Assembly: GCA_020634415.1 (NCBI GenBank)
Contig: JACKBT010000008.1
Location: 62,001-126,000 of the forward strand
DNA length: 64,000 bases
Reading direction: 5' to 3'
DNA from: Ardenticatenaceae bacterium
GTDB taxonomy: Bacteria > Chloroflexota > Anaerolineae > Promineifilales > Promineifilaceae
Part shown: in pieces, positions 34,241 to 44,175 of the stretch
Layout: every line of letters starts with the position of its first letter
Numbering within the stretch: position 1 is the first letter of the stretch
Made by a program: the position numbers and the translations under genes
Notes under the pieces: model-generated
Told to the model about the DNA's origin: nothing
Databases searched by the model: none
What the model saw: only the letters and a program-made list of their open reading frames with translations

Positions 34241-34556
34241 TGTCTCCCAATAATCTTCGCCCTTAATGATACCCCATTCAATCCATAACGGCCTGACTAG
34301 GAAAACGGCCGTGTACACAGAAAATCTTCACCATAAACGCGCCCCCCCATTACACCCCCTATCGCTCGTTTAACAAAATCTTAACCAGATCTGTAGTACC
34401 GCAGTGTTGATCATGCCCTAGCCCATGATATAATGACGTAGGTAGGTGAGTAGAATTTGTACATTTCATGATTAAAGTCCCACACCCCTGCTTGAATTAT
34501 CAATCTATTTTTTACCCGACATCAACTCGGGTAGTAGAGTAAACGGGTAAAGCATT
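34241..34556. other. 316-base divergent intergenic region
   Basis: Lies between the lipoprotein gene (minus) and the sugar-transporter genes (plus). It holds the strong + strand promoter at 34407, a copy of the ACGGCCGT palindrome near 34305, and no open frame I would support. A promoter for the minus-strand gene should lie in its left part but no clear match is seen. Confidence 0.6.
34407..34434 (+). promoter_or_regulatory. sigma-70 promoter of the ABC-transporter operon
   Basis: TTGATC, 16-base spacer, perfect TATAAT. The predicted transcript would have a leader of about 115 bases before the permease ATG at 34557. Confidence 0.7.
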
Positions 34557-36287
34557 ATGAGCGATACCATTATTTCGTCGGAAGCAGCTTCAGCTAAAAA
34601 AGCCAATCAACTAAAGTCAGGCTGGTTCGTTGGTCGGGCGGGCCGCAAGGCCCAAGAAGCCACTTTGGCCTATATTCTGTTACTGCCAGCGATGATCATC
34701 ATTGGCCTGTTTGGTCTGTTTCCGCTTGTTTTCTCAGTCTATCAAAGCACCCGTGCGGGCTTGAATAATGTTGTTGGTCGTCCTGACGGCCTGGGGCAAT
34801 ATATTCGGGCAATTGATAATCTAGCCTATGTGCTGGCTTTTTGGGTTGCCATTTTCTTTCTTGTGGTGGGCATCCAGCGTTTGATGGGAGCGGTGAAGAC
34901 CGGCCGCAAGTATGAAGAGAGTCCCTGGATTTGGGCGTTACCGGGAGGGTTAACGGCCGTTGGCCTCACCCTTCTCCTCCGTTTCGTCTTCATCTACATG
35001 CCTGGCCTCCTGGAAATCGGTGAAAAAATGCGCGAACTCCGCCTCACTGCCGAAGAGCGCGTGGCCCAGTTCCCCCAATTTCTGCGTGAAGCCTGGCAAG
35101 TTGAAGGGGTTTCCACCACCTTTTGGGCCGGTGTCCTCGCCATCATCCTCAGCCTCGTCCTGCTGCGCGTCATCAGCCAAACCATCAACGCCAGCCGCCA
35201 TCGGGACATGTATTACAGCGCGTTTGTCAGCAGCATCTTTTTACTGCTCATCGCCGGTTTCCTCACCTGGTTTACTTGGAGCGAAATCCAACTGGCCTAC
35301 GCCGAAGCATTGGCGGAGGGAGAAGCTCTCAATATTTGGGCCCAAGTTGTCACGGTAAGTGCAGGCTTTATTCTACTGCTGTTGGCCTGGCTTGTCTGGC
35401 GCAGTGCCGCCCACCGCAAAACCAATTTAGAAACAGGGCTGCGCCTCTTTGCGGGCATCCTCCTGCTCATTGGCGGCTGGGTGCTTATTGGCGAACTGCC
35501 CGCTGCTGTAGCCGAAGGTAACAAAGATTGGTGGCAAGGTTTAACGAATACTGTTTTCTACGCTGTTGGCTCCCTGCCTATCCAATTAGGATTAGGTTTG
35601 GTCGTGGCGACTTTGCTTTATCAGGATATTAAGGCCAAAGGCTTGTATCGAGTTATTTATTTTCTGCCCTTTATTACCCCAGCCGTTGGGTCAGCGGCCG
35701 TTTTCCGCATCATCTTTTCTGGCAACCCTACCGGCCTCGCCAACACTTTACTCTCTCGTATGGATCTCGCCCCCATGAAATGGCTAAGTGAGCCATCAGG
35801 TGTCTTTGAAATGGTGGCCCGTTCCTTAAATATTGAAACCTTCCCCGATTGGGCTGCTGGTCCCAGCCTCGCCCTCGTCGTCGTCATGGTCTACAGCATC
35901 TGGCGCTACGTTGGTTACAACATCGTCTTTTTCCTGGCGGGCTTGGGCAATATCTCCCGCGAACTGTATGAAGCCGCCTCCATAGATGGGGCCGGCCGTT
36001 GGGAACAGTTCCGCAACATCACCGTGCCCCTTCTCTCACCCGTCACCTACTTCCTCGCCATCTTCGGTGTCATTGGCACCTTCAAAGCCTTCAACACCAT
36101 CTTCGTCCTCCGCACCGATGCGGCTCTGGGCACAATGGACACCGCCAGCCTTGTTATTTTCGATGCCTTCAACCGCGATACCCGCTATGGCTACGCGGCG
36201 GCCCTCGGCATCGTCCTCCTTATCATCATCCTCAGCGCCACGGCCTTATTCGACCGCATCGCACAAGGTAGAGTTTTCTATGGCTAG
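34557..36287 (+). CDS. sugar ABC transporter permease (MalF type), enlarged
   Basis: Inner-membrane subunit of a carbohydrate importer. 576 residues, against about 300 for the usual MalF-type subunit. The first membrane helix (about 30-50) is separated from the core by a 220-residue region with four or five extra membrane segments and a loop. The core from about residue 325 has six segments and the EAA motif [24 protein letters not shown] that docks the ATPase. The second permease starts within its last codons (8-base overlap). E. coli MalF is also enlarged (514 residues) but by a different periplasmic loop. No ATPase gene is nearby, so a shared ATPase is likely. Confidence 0.92.
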   Translation: MSDTIISSEAASAKKANQLKSGWFVGRAGRKAQEATLAYILLLPAMIIIGLFGLFPLVFSVYQSTRAGLNNVVGRPDGLGQYIRAIDNLAYVLAFWVAIFFLVVGIQRLMGAVKTGRKYEESPWIWALPGGLTAVGLTLLLRFVFIYMPGLLEIGEKMRELRLTAEERVAQFPQFLREAWQVEGVSTTFWAGVLAIILSLVLLRVISQTINASRHRDMYYSAFVSSIFLLLIAGFLTWFTWSEIQLAYAEALAEGEALNIWAQVVTVSAGFILLLLAWLVWRSAAHRKTNLETGLRLFAGILLLIGGWVLIGELPAAVAEGNKDWWQGLTNTVFYAVGSLPIQLGLGLVVATLLYQDIKAKGLYRVIYFLPFITPAVGSAAVFRIIFSGNPTGLANTLLSRMDLAPMKWLSEPSGVFEMVARSLNIETFPDWAAGPSLALVVVMVYSIWRYVGYNIVFFLAGLGNISRELYEAASIDGAGRWEQFRNITVPLLSPVTYFLAIFGVIGTFKAFNTIFVLRTDAALGTMDTASLVIFDAFNRDTRYGYAAALGIVLLIIILSATALFDRIAQGRVFYG

Positions 36288-37152
36288 TACCACTCTTGAA
36301 CCCACACCTTCTCACAAACGTAAGCTAGATTGGATGAAAATCACAATCTACACCATCTTAACGGCCGGAGCCATCGTCGCCATCTTGCCCTTCCTGGCAA
36401 CCATCAGCATGTCCTTGATGAACTTTACTGAGGTCAGCAGCAATCGCTTATTACCAAGCATTCCCCAATGGGGCAACTACCCCGAAGCCTGGGAAGATGC
36501 CCAATTTGGTCTGTATTTTTTTAATAGTGTCAAAATTTCAGGGATCATCCTGGTAGGCGAAGTTATTTTTTCTACCTTAGCCGCTTATGTCTTTGCCCGC
36601 ATGGAATTCCCTGGCAAAAATCTTATTTTTGGCTTGATGTTAGCTACTTTAACTTTACCAGCGGCCATCGTCTGGGTTCCTAATTTCTTAACGATTTCCT
36701 GGTTAGGCAAAGTGACACCCTTACAATGGACGGACAATTGGCCCTCGCTTACCATTCCCTTTATGGCCAGTGCTTTTGGCATTTTCTTGCTGCGCCAATT
36801 TTTCCAGCAAATTCCCACTGAATTATGGGATTCGGCCCAAATTGACGGCGCGGGCCATTTGCGCTTTTTGTGGCAAATTGTGCTGCCGCTCTCCAAAGCC
36901 CCTATTATGGTTTTGGTTGTTTTTAGCATTACAACTTCGTGGAATGAACTGGCCTGGCCTTTGCTCGTCACCACGTTGCCAGATTGGCGGCCTATCGCTG
37001 TTGGCTTGCAGGTGTTTTTAGACGAGGAGCGCAGCCGGACGCATTTACAAATGGCCGGGGCTTTGATCACGATGCTGCCCATTGTTTTTGTATATTTCTT
37101 GACTCAAAAGCAGTTTATTGAAGGCATGACGCGCTCGGGCTTAAAAGGGTAG
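36280..37152 (+). CDS. sugar ABC transporter permease (MalG type)
   Basis: 290 residues, the normal size. Start ATG 36280 overlaps the preceding permease stop; the longer open frame upstream is a shadow. Six membrane segments are expected; the EAA motif [21 protein letters not shown] sits near residue 185. It pairs with the larger permease. Confidence 0.94.
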   Translation: MASTTLEPTPSHKRKLDWMKITIYTILTAGAIVAILPFLATISMSLMNFTEVSSNRLLPSIPQWGNYPEAWEDAQFGLYFFNSVKISGIILVGEVIFSTLAAYVFARMEFPGKNLIFGLMLATLTLPAAIVWVPNFLTISWLGKVTPLQWTDNWPSLTIPFMASAFGIFLLRQFFQQIPTELWDSAQIDGAGHLRFLWQIVLPLSKAPIMVLVVFSITTSWNELAWPLLVTTLPDWRPIAVGLQVFLDEERSRTHLQMAGALITMLPIVFVYFLTQKQFIEGMTRSGLKG

Positions 37153-37182
37153 AAAGAATCTAAGGGATTACGGCCGTTAGAG

Positions 37183-37214
37183 AGCAGTGATCAATTTATT
37201 GGTTGATCATTGCT
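37183..37214 (+). promoter_or_regulatory. hairpin between permease and binding-protein genes
   Basis: AGCAGTGATCAA pairs with TTGATCATTGCT (11 of 12) around an 8-base loop. Hairpins at this place commonly set a higher level of binding protein by protecting the downstream message, or act as partial terminators. No U tract follows. Confidence 0.55.
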
Positions 37215-37269
37215 TTGTGGCGACTGATAAAAATCCAATGATTCGGAGGTGACTCGGACAATAAATTGA

Positions 37270-37281
37270 TGAACATGTTCA
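37270..37281. promoter_or_regulatory. 12-bp palindrome TGAACATGTTCA, possible operator
   Basis: A perfect palindrome 57 bases before the binding-protein start in the 185-base spacer. It could be a regulator-binding site; this rests on symmetry and location only. Confidence 0.3.
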
Positions 37282-37337
37282 AGAAGTCTAAAACATTAAA
37301 TTCTGAAAAGGTAAACTAAATTTTTAGGAGAAGAAAA

Positions 37338-38897
37338 ATGTCTTTCAAAAACGTAAAATGGTTTGTCGTGTTGGCTTTATTGCTATCTATGGTCATAGTG
37401 GCCTGTGGTGGCGATGTCCAACAACAAGTAGAAGAGGCTGCGGAAGAACTGCAGCCAACCCTTGAAGCTGCGGCTGAAGAAGTACAAGAAGCCGTTGAAG
37501 AAGCTGCACCCACCGTAGAAGCGGCCGTTGAAGAAGCCATGGAAGAAGGCGAAGAAGCTATGGAAGAAGGCGAAGAAGCCATGGAAGAAGAAATGGCTGA
37601 CGGCCCCTGTGCTCCCGCTGCGGATGGCCCTCTGGCTGGTGTTGATCCTCGTGGTCAAACTGTGCAATGGTGGCACAACCACAGTGGCAGCCGCGAAGAG
37701 CTGCTGTTAGAAATGGTTGCGGATTACAATGAAACCAACGAGTGTGGTATCACCATTGAGGCTCTGAACCAGGGTGGTTACAATGACATTCGTGATGCTG
37801 TGAATGCCAGCGTTGCCGCGGGCGAAGTACCAGCCACGTTGGTAGTTGGCTACCAGAACGACCAGGCTTTCTATCAGTTAAACAACACATTGGTAGACTT
37901 GAACCTCTATCTTGATGATCCCACCTGGGGTATTCCGGCAGAGGAGCAGGCAGATTACTATTCCAGCTTCTTCAATCAAAGCATCCATGTTGCTTTTGAT
38001 AATCAGCGTTTGGGCTTCCCCCCCAACCGCTCTATTGAGCTGCTGTTCTTTAACAAGACATACTTGGAAGAGTTAGGTTACGATGCTGCCCCCGCAACAC
38101 CGGAAGAGTTCCAGGAAATGGCTTGCGCCGCTGCCGCTGCCAGCGAGAGTGGAGTTGGTGGTTACATCTTGCGCACAGATGCTTCGGCCGTTGCCGCCTG
38201 GACGTATGCTTTCGGTGGTGACGTTTTGAATGAGGCTGGTGATGGTTATGTTTACAACAGCCAAGCAACCATTGATGCGATGAACTTCCTGCAAGAACTG
38301 GCCACAGAAGGTGAGGATGGTCAGGTTTGTGCTTACTTCTTCGAGGGGTTCCCGAATCCTGAATTAGCTGCTCGCAATGCTCTGTTTGGTCAGGGTTCCA
38401 GCTCCGGTATCCCCTTCTATGTGGGTGACTTTGCTTCTTTTGCCGAAGAGCAAGGCCGCGAACCCGATGAGGTCGGTATTGGCGCGATTCCTCATACCAC
38501 CCCAGACCCTGTGATGAACATCTATGGTGGTGATGTGATGATTGTGCAGACGACTCCTGAGAAGCAGTTGGCTGCCTGGGATTTTGTGAAGTGGTTTACC
38601 TCGCCAGAGGTACAGGCTCGTTGGGTGGAAGCTAGCAATTACTTCCCCACCCGCGCCAGTGCTGCTGAGTACTTGGGTGACTATATTGAGGCTAATCCAG
38701 TTTATGGCGAGTCTTTGGATTTGCTGAACTATGGCAAGTTTGAGCCGCAGTTGATCTCTTACCAGGGTGTGCGTGATGCCGCTGAAGCTGCTTTCAATGA
38801 GATTTTGCAAGGTGCTGATGTGGAAGAGACGTTGAACACGCTGACAGAGACAGCGAATGAACTACAGGAAGAGTTAGAAGCTGAAATGGGCGGATAA
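37338..38897 (+). CDS. sugar-binding lipoprotein of the ABC transporter
   Basis: An extracytoplasmic substrate-binding protein of 519 residues (family-1 type). Start ATG 37338 follows TAGGAG. The signal peptide ends in IVACGG. Residues about 25-90 are an unusual acidic helical linker of Glu/Ala repeats ([14 protein letters not shown], encoded by near-exact 21-base repeats). The binding domain from about 105 starts [21 protein letters not shown] and includes [23 protein letters not shown] glycerol-phosphate or oligosaccharide ligand is typical for the family; specificity is unknown. The operon is permease-permease-binding protein, with the hairpin in the spacer. Confidence 0.93.
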   Translation: MSFKNVKWFVVLALLLSMVIVACGGDVQQQVEEAAEELQPTLEAAAEEVQEAVEEAAPTVEAAVEEAMEEGEEAMEEGEEAMEEEMADGPCAPAADGPLAGVDPRGQTVQWWHNHSGSREELLLEMVADYNETNECGITIEALNQGGYNDIRDAVNASVAAGEVPATLVVGYQNDQAFYQLNNTLVDLNLYLDDPTWGIPAEEQADYYSSFFNQSIHVAFDNQRLGFPPNRSIELLFFNKTYLEELGYDAAPATPEEFQEMACAAAAASESGVGGYILRTDASAVAAWTYAFGGDVLNEAGDGYVYNSQATIDAMNFLQELATEGEDGQVCAYFFEGFPNPELAARNALFGQGSSSGIPFYVGDFASFAEEQGREPDEVGIGAIPHTTPDPVMNIYGGDVMIVQTTPEKQLAAWDFVKWFTSPEVQARWVEASNYFPTRASAAEYLGDYIEANPVYGESLDLLNYGKFEPQLISYQGVRDAAEAAFNEILQGADVEETLNTLTETANELQEELEAEMGG

Positions 38898-38920
38898 TGC
38901 CTGTTCGCTGAATGATGTAT

Positions 38921-38957
38921 AAAAAAGCGGGTTGGGTTTTCCTGACCCGCTTTTTTC
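38921..38957 (+). terminator. intrinsic terminator after the binding-protein gene
   Basis: AAAAAAGCGGGT pairs with ACCCGCTTTTTT, a classical two-way-capable terminator with a long T run. The inositol phosphatase ATG (38965) begins 8 bases after it. Confidence 0.93.
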
Positions 38958-38964
38958 TCTTTTT

Positions 38965-39756
38965 ATGACGATTATTGACCTGGAAAAACTATTAGCGGTG
39001 GGGATGGAAACGGCCGTTCTCGCGGCCGACCTCACCCGTGAAAAATTCCTGCAACCACGCCAACTGCGCAGCAAAGGCTTCCGCGATATTGTGACGGATG
39101 CCGACATTGCCGCCCAAAAAGTGATTACCAATGGCATCCTGAGCCATTTTCCTGATCATGGCTTCATCACCGAGGAGGATGACAGCAGTTTGCCCACCAT
39201 TGGCCCTATTCGCTGGGTCATTGACCCGATAGATGGCACAACCAATTACAGCCGCCAACTGCCCGAATTTTCCATTTCTATTGCCGCCGTGAATGAACAG
39301 CAGGAAGTGCTGGTGGGCCTTATTTATGATCCGATGCGTGCGGAGATGTTTCGAGCGATAAAGGGGCTGGGAGCCTGGCTGAATGAGCAGCGGTTGGCAG
39401 TAAGCCAGGTAGATTTGCTGGCCGAGAGTTTGTTAACATTGGATTGGAGCCGCCAGCCTGAGATGCGAGAGAAAGTTTTGACACGGCTGAAGCAGGTTGC
39501 CCCACAGGTGCATAGTGTGCGCTCGATTGGCACGGCCGCCTTGGCGCAAGCGTGGGTAGCGGCGGGTCGGGTGGATGGATATTTTAATTTTAGCCTGAGT
39601 GCCTGGGATGTGGCGGCTGGCAGTTTATTAATACAGGAAGCAGGGGGGGCGGTGAGTGACGGGGATGGACGGCCGTTTAACTGGCAAGACACCAGCAATG
39701 GCATTCTGGTCAGCAATGGTCTCATTCACAACGAGCTTCTCAGACAGTTCGCCTAA
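38965..39756 (+). CDS. inositol monophosphatase family protein
   Basis: A Mg-dependent sugar-phosphate phosphatase (IMPase/SuhB/CysQ superfamily) of 263 residues. The metal motif DPIDGTTNY is near residue 87, EED(D) near 73, and the second motif in LSAWDVAAGSLLIQEAGG near 215. Start is ATG 38965, immediately after the previous terminator, with no ribosome site, so it may be leaderless or the true start may differ. Substrate could be inositol phosphate, fructose bisphosphate or other. It is followed at 15 bases by the SerB gene. Confidence 0.88.
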   Translation: MTIIDLEKLLAVGMETAVLAADLTREKFLQPRQLRSKGFRDIVTDADIAAQKVITNGILSHFPDHGFITEEDDSSLPTIGPIRWVIDPIDGTTNYSRQLPEFSISIAAVNEQQEVLVGLIYDPMRAEMFRAIKGLGAWLNEQRLAVSQVDLLAESLLTLDWSRQPEMREKVLTRLKQVAPQVHSVRSIGTAALAQAWVAAGRVDGYFNFSLSAWDVAAGSLLIQEAGGAVSDGDGRPFNWQDTSNGILVSNGLIHNELLRQFA

Positions 39757-39770
39757 AAGAAGGGAATTCT

Positions 39771-40613
39771 ATGCGTTGGCCCCCTTATGAACATGTTTTT
39801 TTCGATTGTGACTCCACCTTAACAACGGTAGAGGGCATTGATATTTTGGCCGAAACGGCCGATAAAAAATGGCGCGTCGAAACCCTAACCAATGCCGCCA
39901 TGAATGGCGAACTCGATTTGAGCGATGTGTATGGCAAACGGCTGCAAGCCATCAAACCCACACGCAAACAAGTAAAGGCCATCAAACAAGTATACAAACA
40001 CCATCTGGTTGAAGATGCCGCCGCCGTAATCCAGACCTTACACAATTTGGGCCACAAGGTTTACATCATTAGTGGGGGATTGGCGGAGCCGGTGGCGGAG
40101 TTTGGCGTGTGGCTGGGTGTGCCCCGTGAGCGCATCCGCGCTGTGGGCCTGAATTACAACGCCCTTTCCGGCCAATGGTGGCAGTCTGAACCGAATGATG
40201 AGGAGCGTTATCTTTATTTTGAAGAGGGGTCTCTGACCGTCAGTGATGGCAAGGCAGAGATTGTACGTGAGTTATTGGGGGAGCAAAACGGCCGTTCCCT
40301 CCTCATTGGCGATGGCAGCAGCGATCTCTTAGCCAGCCGTGCTGTAGATTTATTCGTCGGCTACGGCGGAGTCATCCGGCGCGAAAAGGTCTACGAATCG
40401 GCTCCTATTTTCCTAAACAGTCCCAGCCTTGCCCCCCTCCTTACTCTGGCGGCAGGGCCATTCGTCTTGAAGCAACTGGCCAAGACACCGTATCAGCATT
40501 TAATTCCAAAAATTCAACAACTTATTGAACAAGGAGCTATTACATTTAACGATGAGCGAATCAGTACGAAATTCAACGAAGCATATCAAGCTGTTTATTC
40601 CCGGCCCTACTGA
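39771..40613 (+). CDS. serB: phosphoserine phosphatase-like HAD hydrolase
   Basis: A 280-residue HAD hydrolase with the motif FFDCDSTLT (DxDx[ST]) near residue 10, the second motif IISGG near 99 and the third LIGDGSSDL near 180. Cap helices in between (VKAIKQVYKHHL). It is SerB-like in the first motif region (FDCDSTLTTVEG). Its location directly before a class-V aminotransferase and SerA supports phosphoserine as substrate. Its last 62 bases overlap the next gene. Confidence 0.87.
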   Translation: MRWPPYEHVFFDCDSTLTTVEGIDILAETADKKWRVETLTNAAMNGELDLSDVYGKRLQAIKPTRKQVKAIKQVYKHHLVEDAAAVIQTLHNLGHKVYIISGGLAEPVAEFGVWLGVPRERIRAVGLNYNALSGQWWQSEPNDEERYLYFEEGSLTVSDGKAEIVRELLGEQNGRSLLIGDGSSDLLASRAVDLFVGYGGVIRREKVYESAPIFLNSPSLAPLLTLAAGPFVLKQLAKTPYQHLIPKIQQLIEQGAITFNDERISTKFNEAYQAVYSRPY

Positions 40614-41655
40614 GGTTCGGCCCGAAGTTTTAGATGCCCAAACCCAATGGATGATTGGGCATCGGATGCCAGAATGTGCCGATTTAGTGGGCAGCATTGA
40701 ACCCAAACTCCAACAAGTTTTCTACACCCAGAAGCGCGTTCTCATTAATGCCTCGTCCGGCACTGGCTTGATGGAAGCGGCCGTTCGCAACACCGTCAGC
40801 CAAAAAATCCTGCACTGCATCAACGGTGCCTTCAGCACCCGCTGGCATGAGATTAGCCAGGCCAACGGCAAAGCCACCGACACCATCGAAGTGGAATGGG
40901 GCCAGCCCATTCTGCCCGAACAAGTGGCTGCCAAATTGGCAGACGGCGGTTTTGATGCCATCGCCATCACCCACAACGAAACCAGCACCGGTGTCACCAA
41001 CCCCATCAAAGAGATCGCCGAAGTCGTGCGCCATGCCCCCAACGGTCAGGAGATCATGATTTTGGTGGATTCTGTGAGTGGCCTGGCCGGGGCGCGTCTG
41101 GAGTTCGATAATTGGGATTTAGACGTGGCCCTAACCTCCAGCCAAAAAGCCTTTGCCCTGCCCGCCGGGCTGGCCTTCTGCGCCGTTTCTGATCGGGCAA
41201 TGGCCAAAGCCAAAACCATCCCTGACCGGGGTTACTACTTTGACTTTATTGACCTGGATAAATATCTGCAAAAAAATCAGACACCCGCTACACCGGCCGT
41301 TTCCCTCATGTTTGCCCTGGATAAGCAGTTAACAGACATGATGGCCGAGGGTATGGAAGCCCGTTTCACCCGTCACCTGGCCATGCGCGACCGGACCATT
41401 GAATGGGCCACCGAGCGTGATTTTGTCCTATTCGCCGCCCCCGGTTATGAATCGCCCACTGTGACCTGCATTAGCAACACCATGAACATGGACATTAGTG
41501 CCCTGAACAAACATCTACGCGAACGAGGCATGATTATTTCCAACGGTTATGGTGCTTTGAAAGGCAAGAACTTCCGCATTGCCCACATGGGTGATACGCA
41601 AATGAGCGATTTGGAAGAGCTGTTTGGGGCGATGGATGAATTTCTTAATCCGTAA
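40552..41655 (+). CDS. class V aminotransferase (phosphoserine aminotransferase-like)
   Basis: A PLP enzyme of 367 residues converting phosphohydroxypyruvate to phosphoserine, by context. The N-terminal FIPGPTEVRPEV is the start of the alanine-glyoxylate/PSAT group. GTGLMEAAV, THNETSTGV and the PLP lysine in SSQKAFALPAGLAF (near residue 200) are present. Start ATG 40552 is inside the serB frame, 14 bases after an AAGGAG. It is linked with serB (62-base overlap) and serA downstream, so serine synthesis is favoured over glyoxylate use. Confidence 0.88.
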   Translation: MSESVRNSTKHIKLFIPGPTEVRPEVLDAQTQWMIGHRMPECADLVGSIEPKLQQVFYTQKRVLINASSGTGLMEAAVRNTVSQKILHCINGAFSTRWHEISQANGKATDTIEVEWGQPILPEQVAAKLADGGFDAIAITHNETSTGVTNPIKEIAEVVRHAPNGQEIMILVDSVSGLAGARLEFDNWDLDVALTSSQKAFALPAGLAFCAVSDRAMAKAKTIPDRGYYFDFIDLDKYLQKNQTPATPAVSLMFALDKQLTDMMAEGMEARFTRHLAMRDRTIEWATERDFVLFAAPGYESPTVTCISNTMNMDISALNKHLRERGMIISNGYGALKGKNFRIAHMGDTQMSDLEELFGAMDEFLNP

Positions 41656-41684
41656 TTACGTAATTGCGTAATTATGTAATTAGC
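41653..41684. repeat. iterated-phrase hairpin, GTAATTACG type
   Basis: TAATTACGTAATTGCGTAATTATGTAATTA is self-complementary over most of its length. It lies between the aminotransferase stop and the serA start and belongs to the GTAATT phrase family. Confidence 0.55.
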
Positions 41685-41690
41685 TTAACA

Positions 41691-43277
41691 ATGTACAAAA
41701 TATTAATTTCAGACAAATTGGGCCAGGTGGGTTTGGATCGCCTGGCAGAGATGAACGATGTCAGTTATGACATGATTACGGGCCTGAGCAAAGACGAGCT
41801 AATTGCCACGATTCCGGCCTATGATGCCTTGATTGTTCGCAGCGGCACAAAGGCCGATGCCGATGTGTTGGCCGCTGGCAAGAACTTGAAGGTTGTGGGC
41901 CGGGCCGGCATGGGGATTGACAATATTGATGTGCGGGCCGCCACGATGCGGGGCATTATTGTCACCAATACGCCTGGGGCGAACAGCATTGCCACCGCGG
42001 AACAGACGATGGCCTTGATGTTGGCGGCCAGCCGCCATACTGTGCCGGCTCATAACTCGTTGGCGGCGGGTGAGTGGCAGCGCTCGAAATACACTGGGGT
42101 GCAGTTATACCGGAAGGTATTGGGAGTGGTGGGGTTTGGGCGGATCGGCCGTTTGGTGGCCAAACGTGCTCAGGCTTTTGGTATGGAGGTGCTGGCTTAT
42201 GACCCGTTTGTTTCTGAGGAAGTTGGCCGCGATCTTGGTGTGACGCTGGTGGATATGGATGATTTGTGGGCGCAAGCCGATTACATCACCCTGCACACCG
42301 CCTTACTGCCCGAAACTGAAAAGATGATCAACGCCGACAGCATCAGCCAGATGAAAGATGGTGTGGTCATTATCAATGCGGCTCGCGGCAAATTGGTGGA
42401 TGAGCAGGCATTAGCTGATGCTCTGCAAAGCGGCAAGGTGAAAGCGGCTGGGTTGGATGTATTTAGCTCTGAGCCGCCTGCGGCTGACAATCCTCTGGTA
42501 GGGCTGCCTAATGTGGTGCATACGCCCCATGTGGCGGCTAGTACCATAGAAGCACAGCGGGATGTGGCCTTACAGATTGTGGATCAAGTGCTGGATGCGC
42601 TGCGCGGAACTGATTTCCGCAATGCGGTTAATATGCCCTTCCAGGCTGGCCCCGATTTTTCGGCCACCCGGCCGTATATGGCCCTGGCGGAGAAATTGGG
42701 GGCATTGCACGCTTGTCTGGCTGAGGGGCCAATTCGGCGGGTGAAGGTGGAGGTGCGTGGGGAAGCTGTGAATGAGTTGGTGCGCCCGATTGCCGCGGGC
42801 CTGCTTAAAGGGTTGCTGGAGAAACGTCTGCCTGATTCGGTGAATTATATTAATGCCCCTGTTTTGGCCGAGGAAAATGGCATTTCTATTTCGCAAACGG
42901 CCGTTACCAACCCCGTAGACTATCCCAATTTGATCACCAGCCATGTGGAATGGGAAGGCGGGCAGCGGGTGCTGGGGGGCGTGCTGTTCGGCGGCAGCCA
43001 GCCACGCATCGTGCGCGTGGATGATCATGAGTTGGAAGCCAAGCCGGAAGGGCCAGTGCTGATTATGCAGAATCAGGATGTGCCTGGTGTTGTCGGTCAA
43101 ATCGGCACGATCTTATCGGCCTATGAGGTGAATATCGGTGAGTGGCGCATGGGTCGTAATCGGCCAGGTGGCGAGGCGATTTCGTTTATTAATTTAGATA
43201 GTGAGCCTCCGACAGCGGCTTTGGATGCCTTGGAGAGGATTTCGGCCGTTTTCCAGGTGAAACTGGTGACACTCTAA
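41691..43277 (+). CDS. serA: D-3-phosphoglycerate dehydrogenase
   Basis: First step of phosphorylated serine synthesis, NAD-dependent. 528 residues, the long type: catalytic and NAD domains (GVVGFGRIGRLVAKR near residue 145; NAARGKLVDEQAL; TPHVAAST with the catalytic His), the intervening ASB domain and a C-terminal ACT domain (MQNQDVPGVVGQIGTILSAY) that typically mediates serine feedback. Start ATG 41691. The strong terminator at 43281 closes the serB-aminotransferase-serA run. Confidence 0.97.
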   Translation: MYKILISDKLGQVGLDRLAEMNDVSYDMITGLSKDELIATIPAYDALIVRSGTKADADVLAAGKNLKVVGRAGMGIDNIDVRAATMRGIIVTNTPGANSIATAEQTMALMLAASRHTVPAHNSLAAGEWQRSKYTGVQLYRKVLGVVGFGRIGRLVAKRAQAFGMEVLAYDPFVSEEVGRDLGVTLVDMDDLWAQADYITLHTALLPETEKMINADSISQMKDGVVIINAARGKLVDEQALADALQSGKVKAAGLDVFSSEPPAADNPLVGLPNVVHTPHVAASTIEAQRDVALQIVDQVLDALRGTDFRNAVNMPFQAGPDFSATRPYMALAEKLGALHACLAEGPIRRVKVEVRGEAVNELVRPIAAGLLKGLLEKRLPDSVNYINAPVLAEENGISISQTAVTNPVDYPNLITSHVEWEGGQRVLGGVLFGGSQPRIVRVDDHELEAKPEGPVLIMQNQDVPGVVGQIGTILSAYEVNIGEWRMGRNRPGGEAISFINLDSEPPTAALDALERISAVFQVKLVTL

Positions 43278-43280
43278 ATA

Positions 43281-43314
43281 AAAAGCCCCTCTGTAAGAAG
43301 AGGGGCTTTTTTTA
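43281..43314. terminator. bidirectional terminator between serA and jag
   Basis: AAAAGCCCCTCT pairs with AGAGGGGCTTTT, with A and T runs on both sides. It serves serA on the + strand and the jag gene on the - strand, whose stop codon lies in its flank. Confidence 0.93.
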
Positions 43315-44118
43315 TTTGGGGATAATGCGCACTTTGCGGCGATCACCTTCGCCGGAGCTTTCGGTGTACACCTCATCGTGCTCACGTAAGGTCATGTGAA
43401 TAACGCGCCGCTCGTGAGGAGGCATGGGTTCTAAGCCAATAGGCTTGCCACGCTGCATTGCTTTTTTAGCCATGCGTTCCGCCAGTCGGGCCAGGGCCTG
43501 CTGGCGACGCTGCCGATAGCCCTGGACATCAATAACAAAATCAACACGCTGGTGCATCTGGTGGCTTACCATGAGGCGAGCCAGGTATTGAATGGTGCTG
43601 AGTGTCTCCCCGCGTGGGCCGATTAACACGCCCAAATCATCGCCATTAATTTCGATGACATCAATCTGTTCGCCGGTTAGATCGTCTGGCTCAGATAGGC
43701 TGGCGGTGACGGTGGCGGAGATTTGCATTTTGGCAATGAGGGTTTGCACGATGTCGAGGGCGACTTCTTTTTGGGTGCGTTCTGTTGTTTCTGCGTCGTC
43801 TTGGGTTGCGGCAGTGGGGGCTGGTGGGGGTGCAATAGGGGGTGCGGGAACGGCCGTTTCCACCACCGCTTCTTTAATTACCTCCTGTACTGGCTCTGCC
43901 ACCACCTGAACCGGCGGGGGCGGTTCAACTACGGGTGCGACTCGTTTTAGCCGTACTACCGCATCACGGCTGCCAATACCCAGCAAGCCCCGGCTTCCTT
44001 CGTCCAATATCTCAATAATAACATCGTCACGGCGGACACCTAATTCAGCGAGGCCAATTTCAACGGCCGTTTCCACATCTCTCCCCCTCGCTTCAATTTC
44101 TTGTGCATAATTTGACAT
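43312..44118 (-). CDS. jag: Jag/KhpB-family RNA-binding protein
   Basis: A single-stranded-RNA-binding protein. From ATG 44118 there are 268 residues (the upstream frame is discarded). Domain order: Jag_N (about 1-55, EIEARGRDVETAVEIGLAELGV), a Pro/Ala-rich linker, KH domain (about 130-200, DVIEINGDDLGVLIGPRGETL with the GxxG-like loop) and R3H (about 205-265, PPHERRVIHMTLREHDEV). KhpB forms complexes with KhpA and contributes to cell-division and envelope homeostasis in some bacteria. It is at the end of the rpmH operon and follows yidC. Confidence 0.92.
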   Translation of the reverse strand: MSNYAQEIEARGRDVETAVEIGLAELGVRRDDVIIEILDEGSRGLLGIGSRDAVVRLKRVAPVVEPPPPVQVVAEPVQEVIKEAVVETAVPAPPIAPPPAPTAATQDDAETTERTQKEVALDIVQTLIAKMQISATVTASLSEPDDLTGEQIDVIEINGDDLGVLIGPRGETLSTIQYLARLMVSHQMHQRVDFVIDVQGYRQRRQQALARLAERMAKKAMQRGKPIGLEPMPPHERRVIHMTLREHDEVYTESSGEGDRRKVRIIPK

Positions 44119-44175
44119 ACGTTTTAGCTCCGATACAGTCAGGACAAGCAAACTCCTTCTTGTCCAACGACTCAA

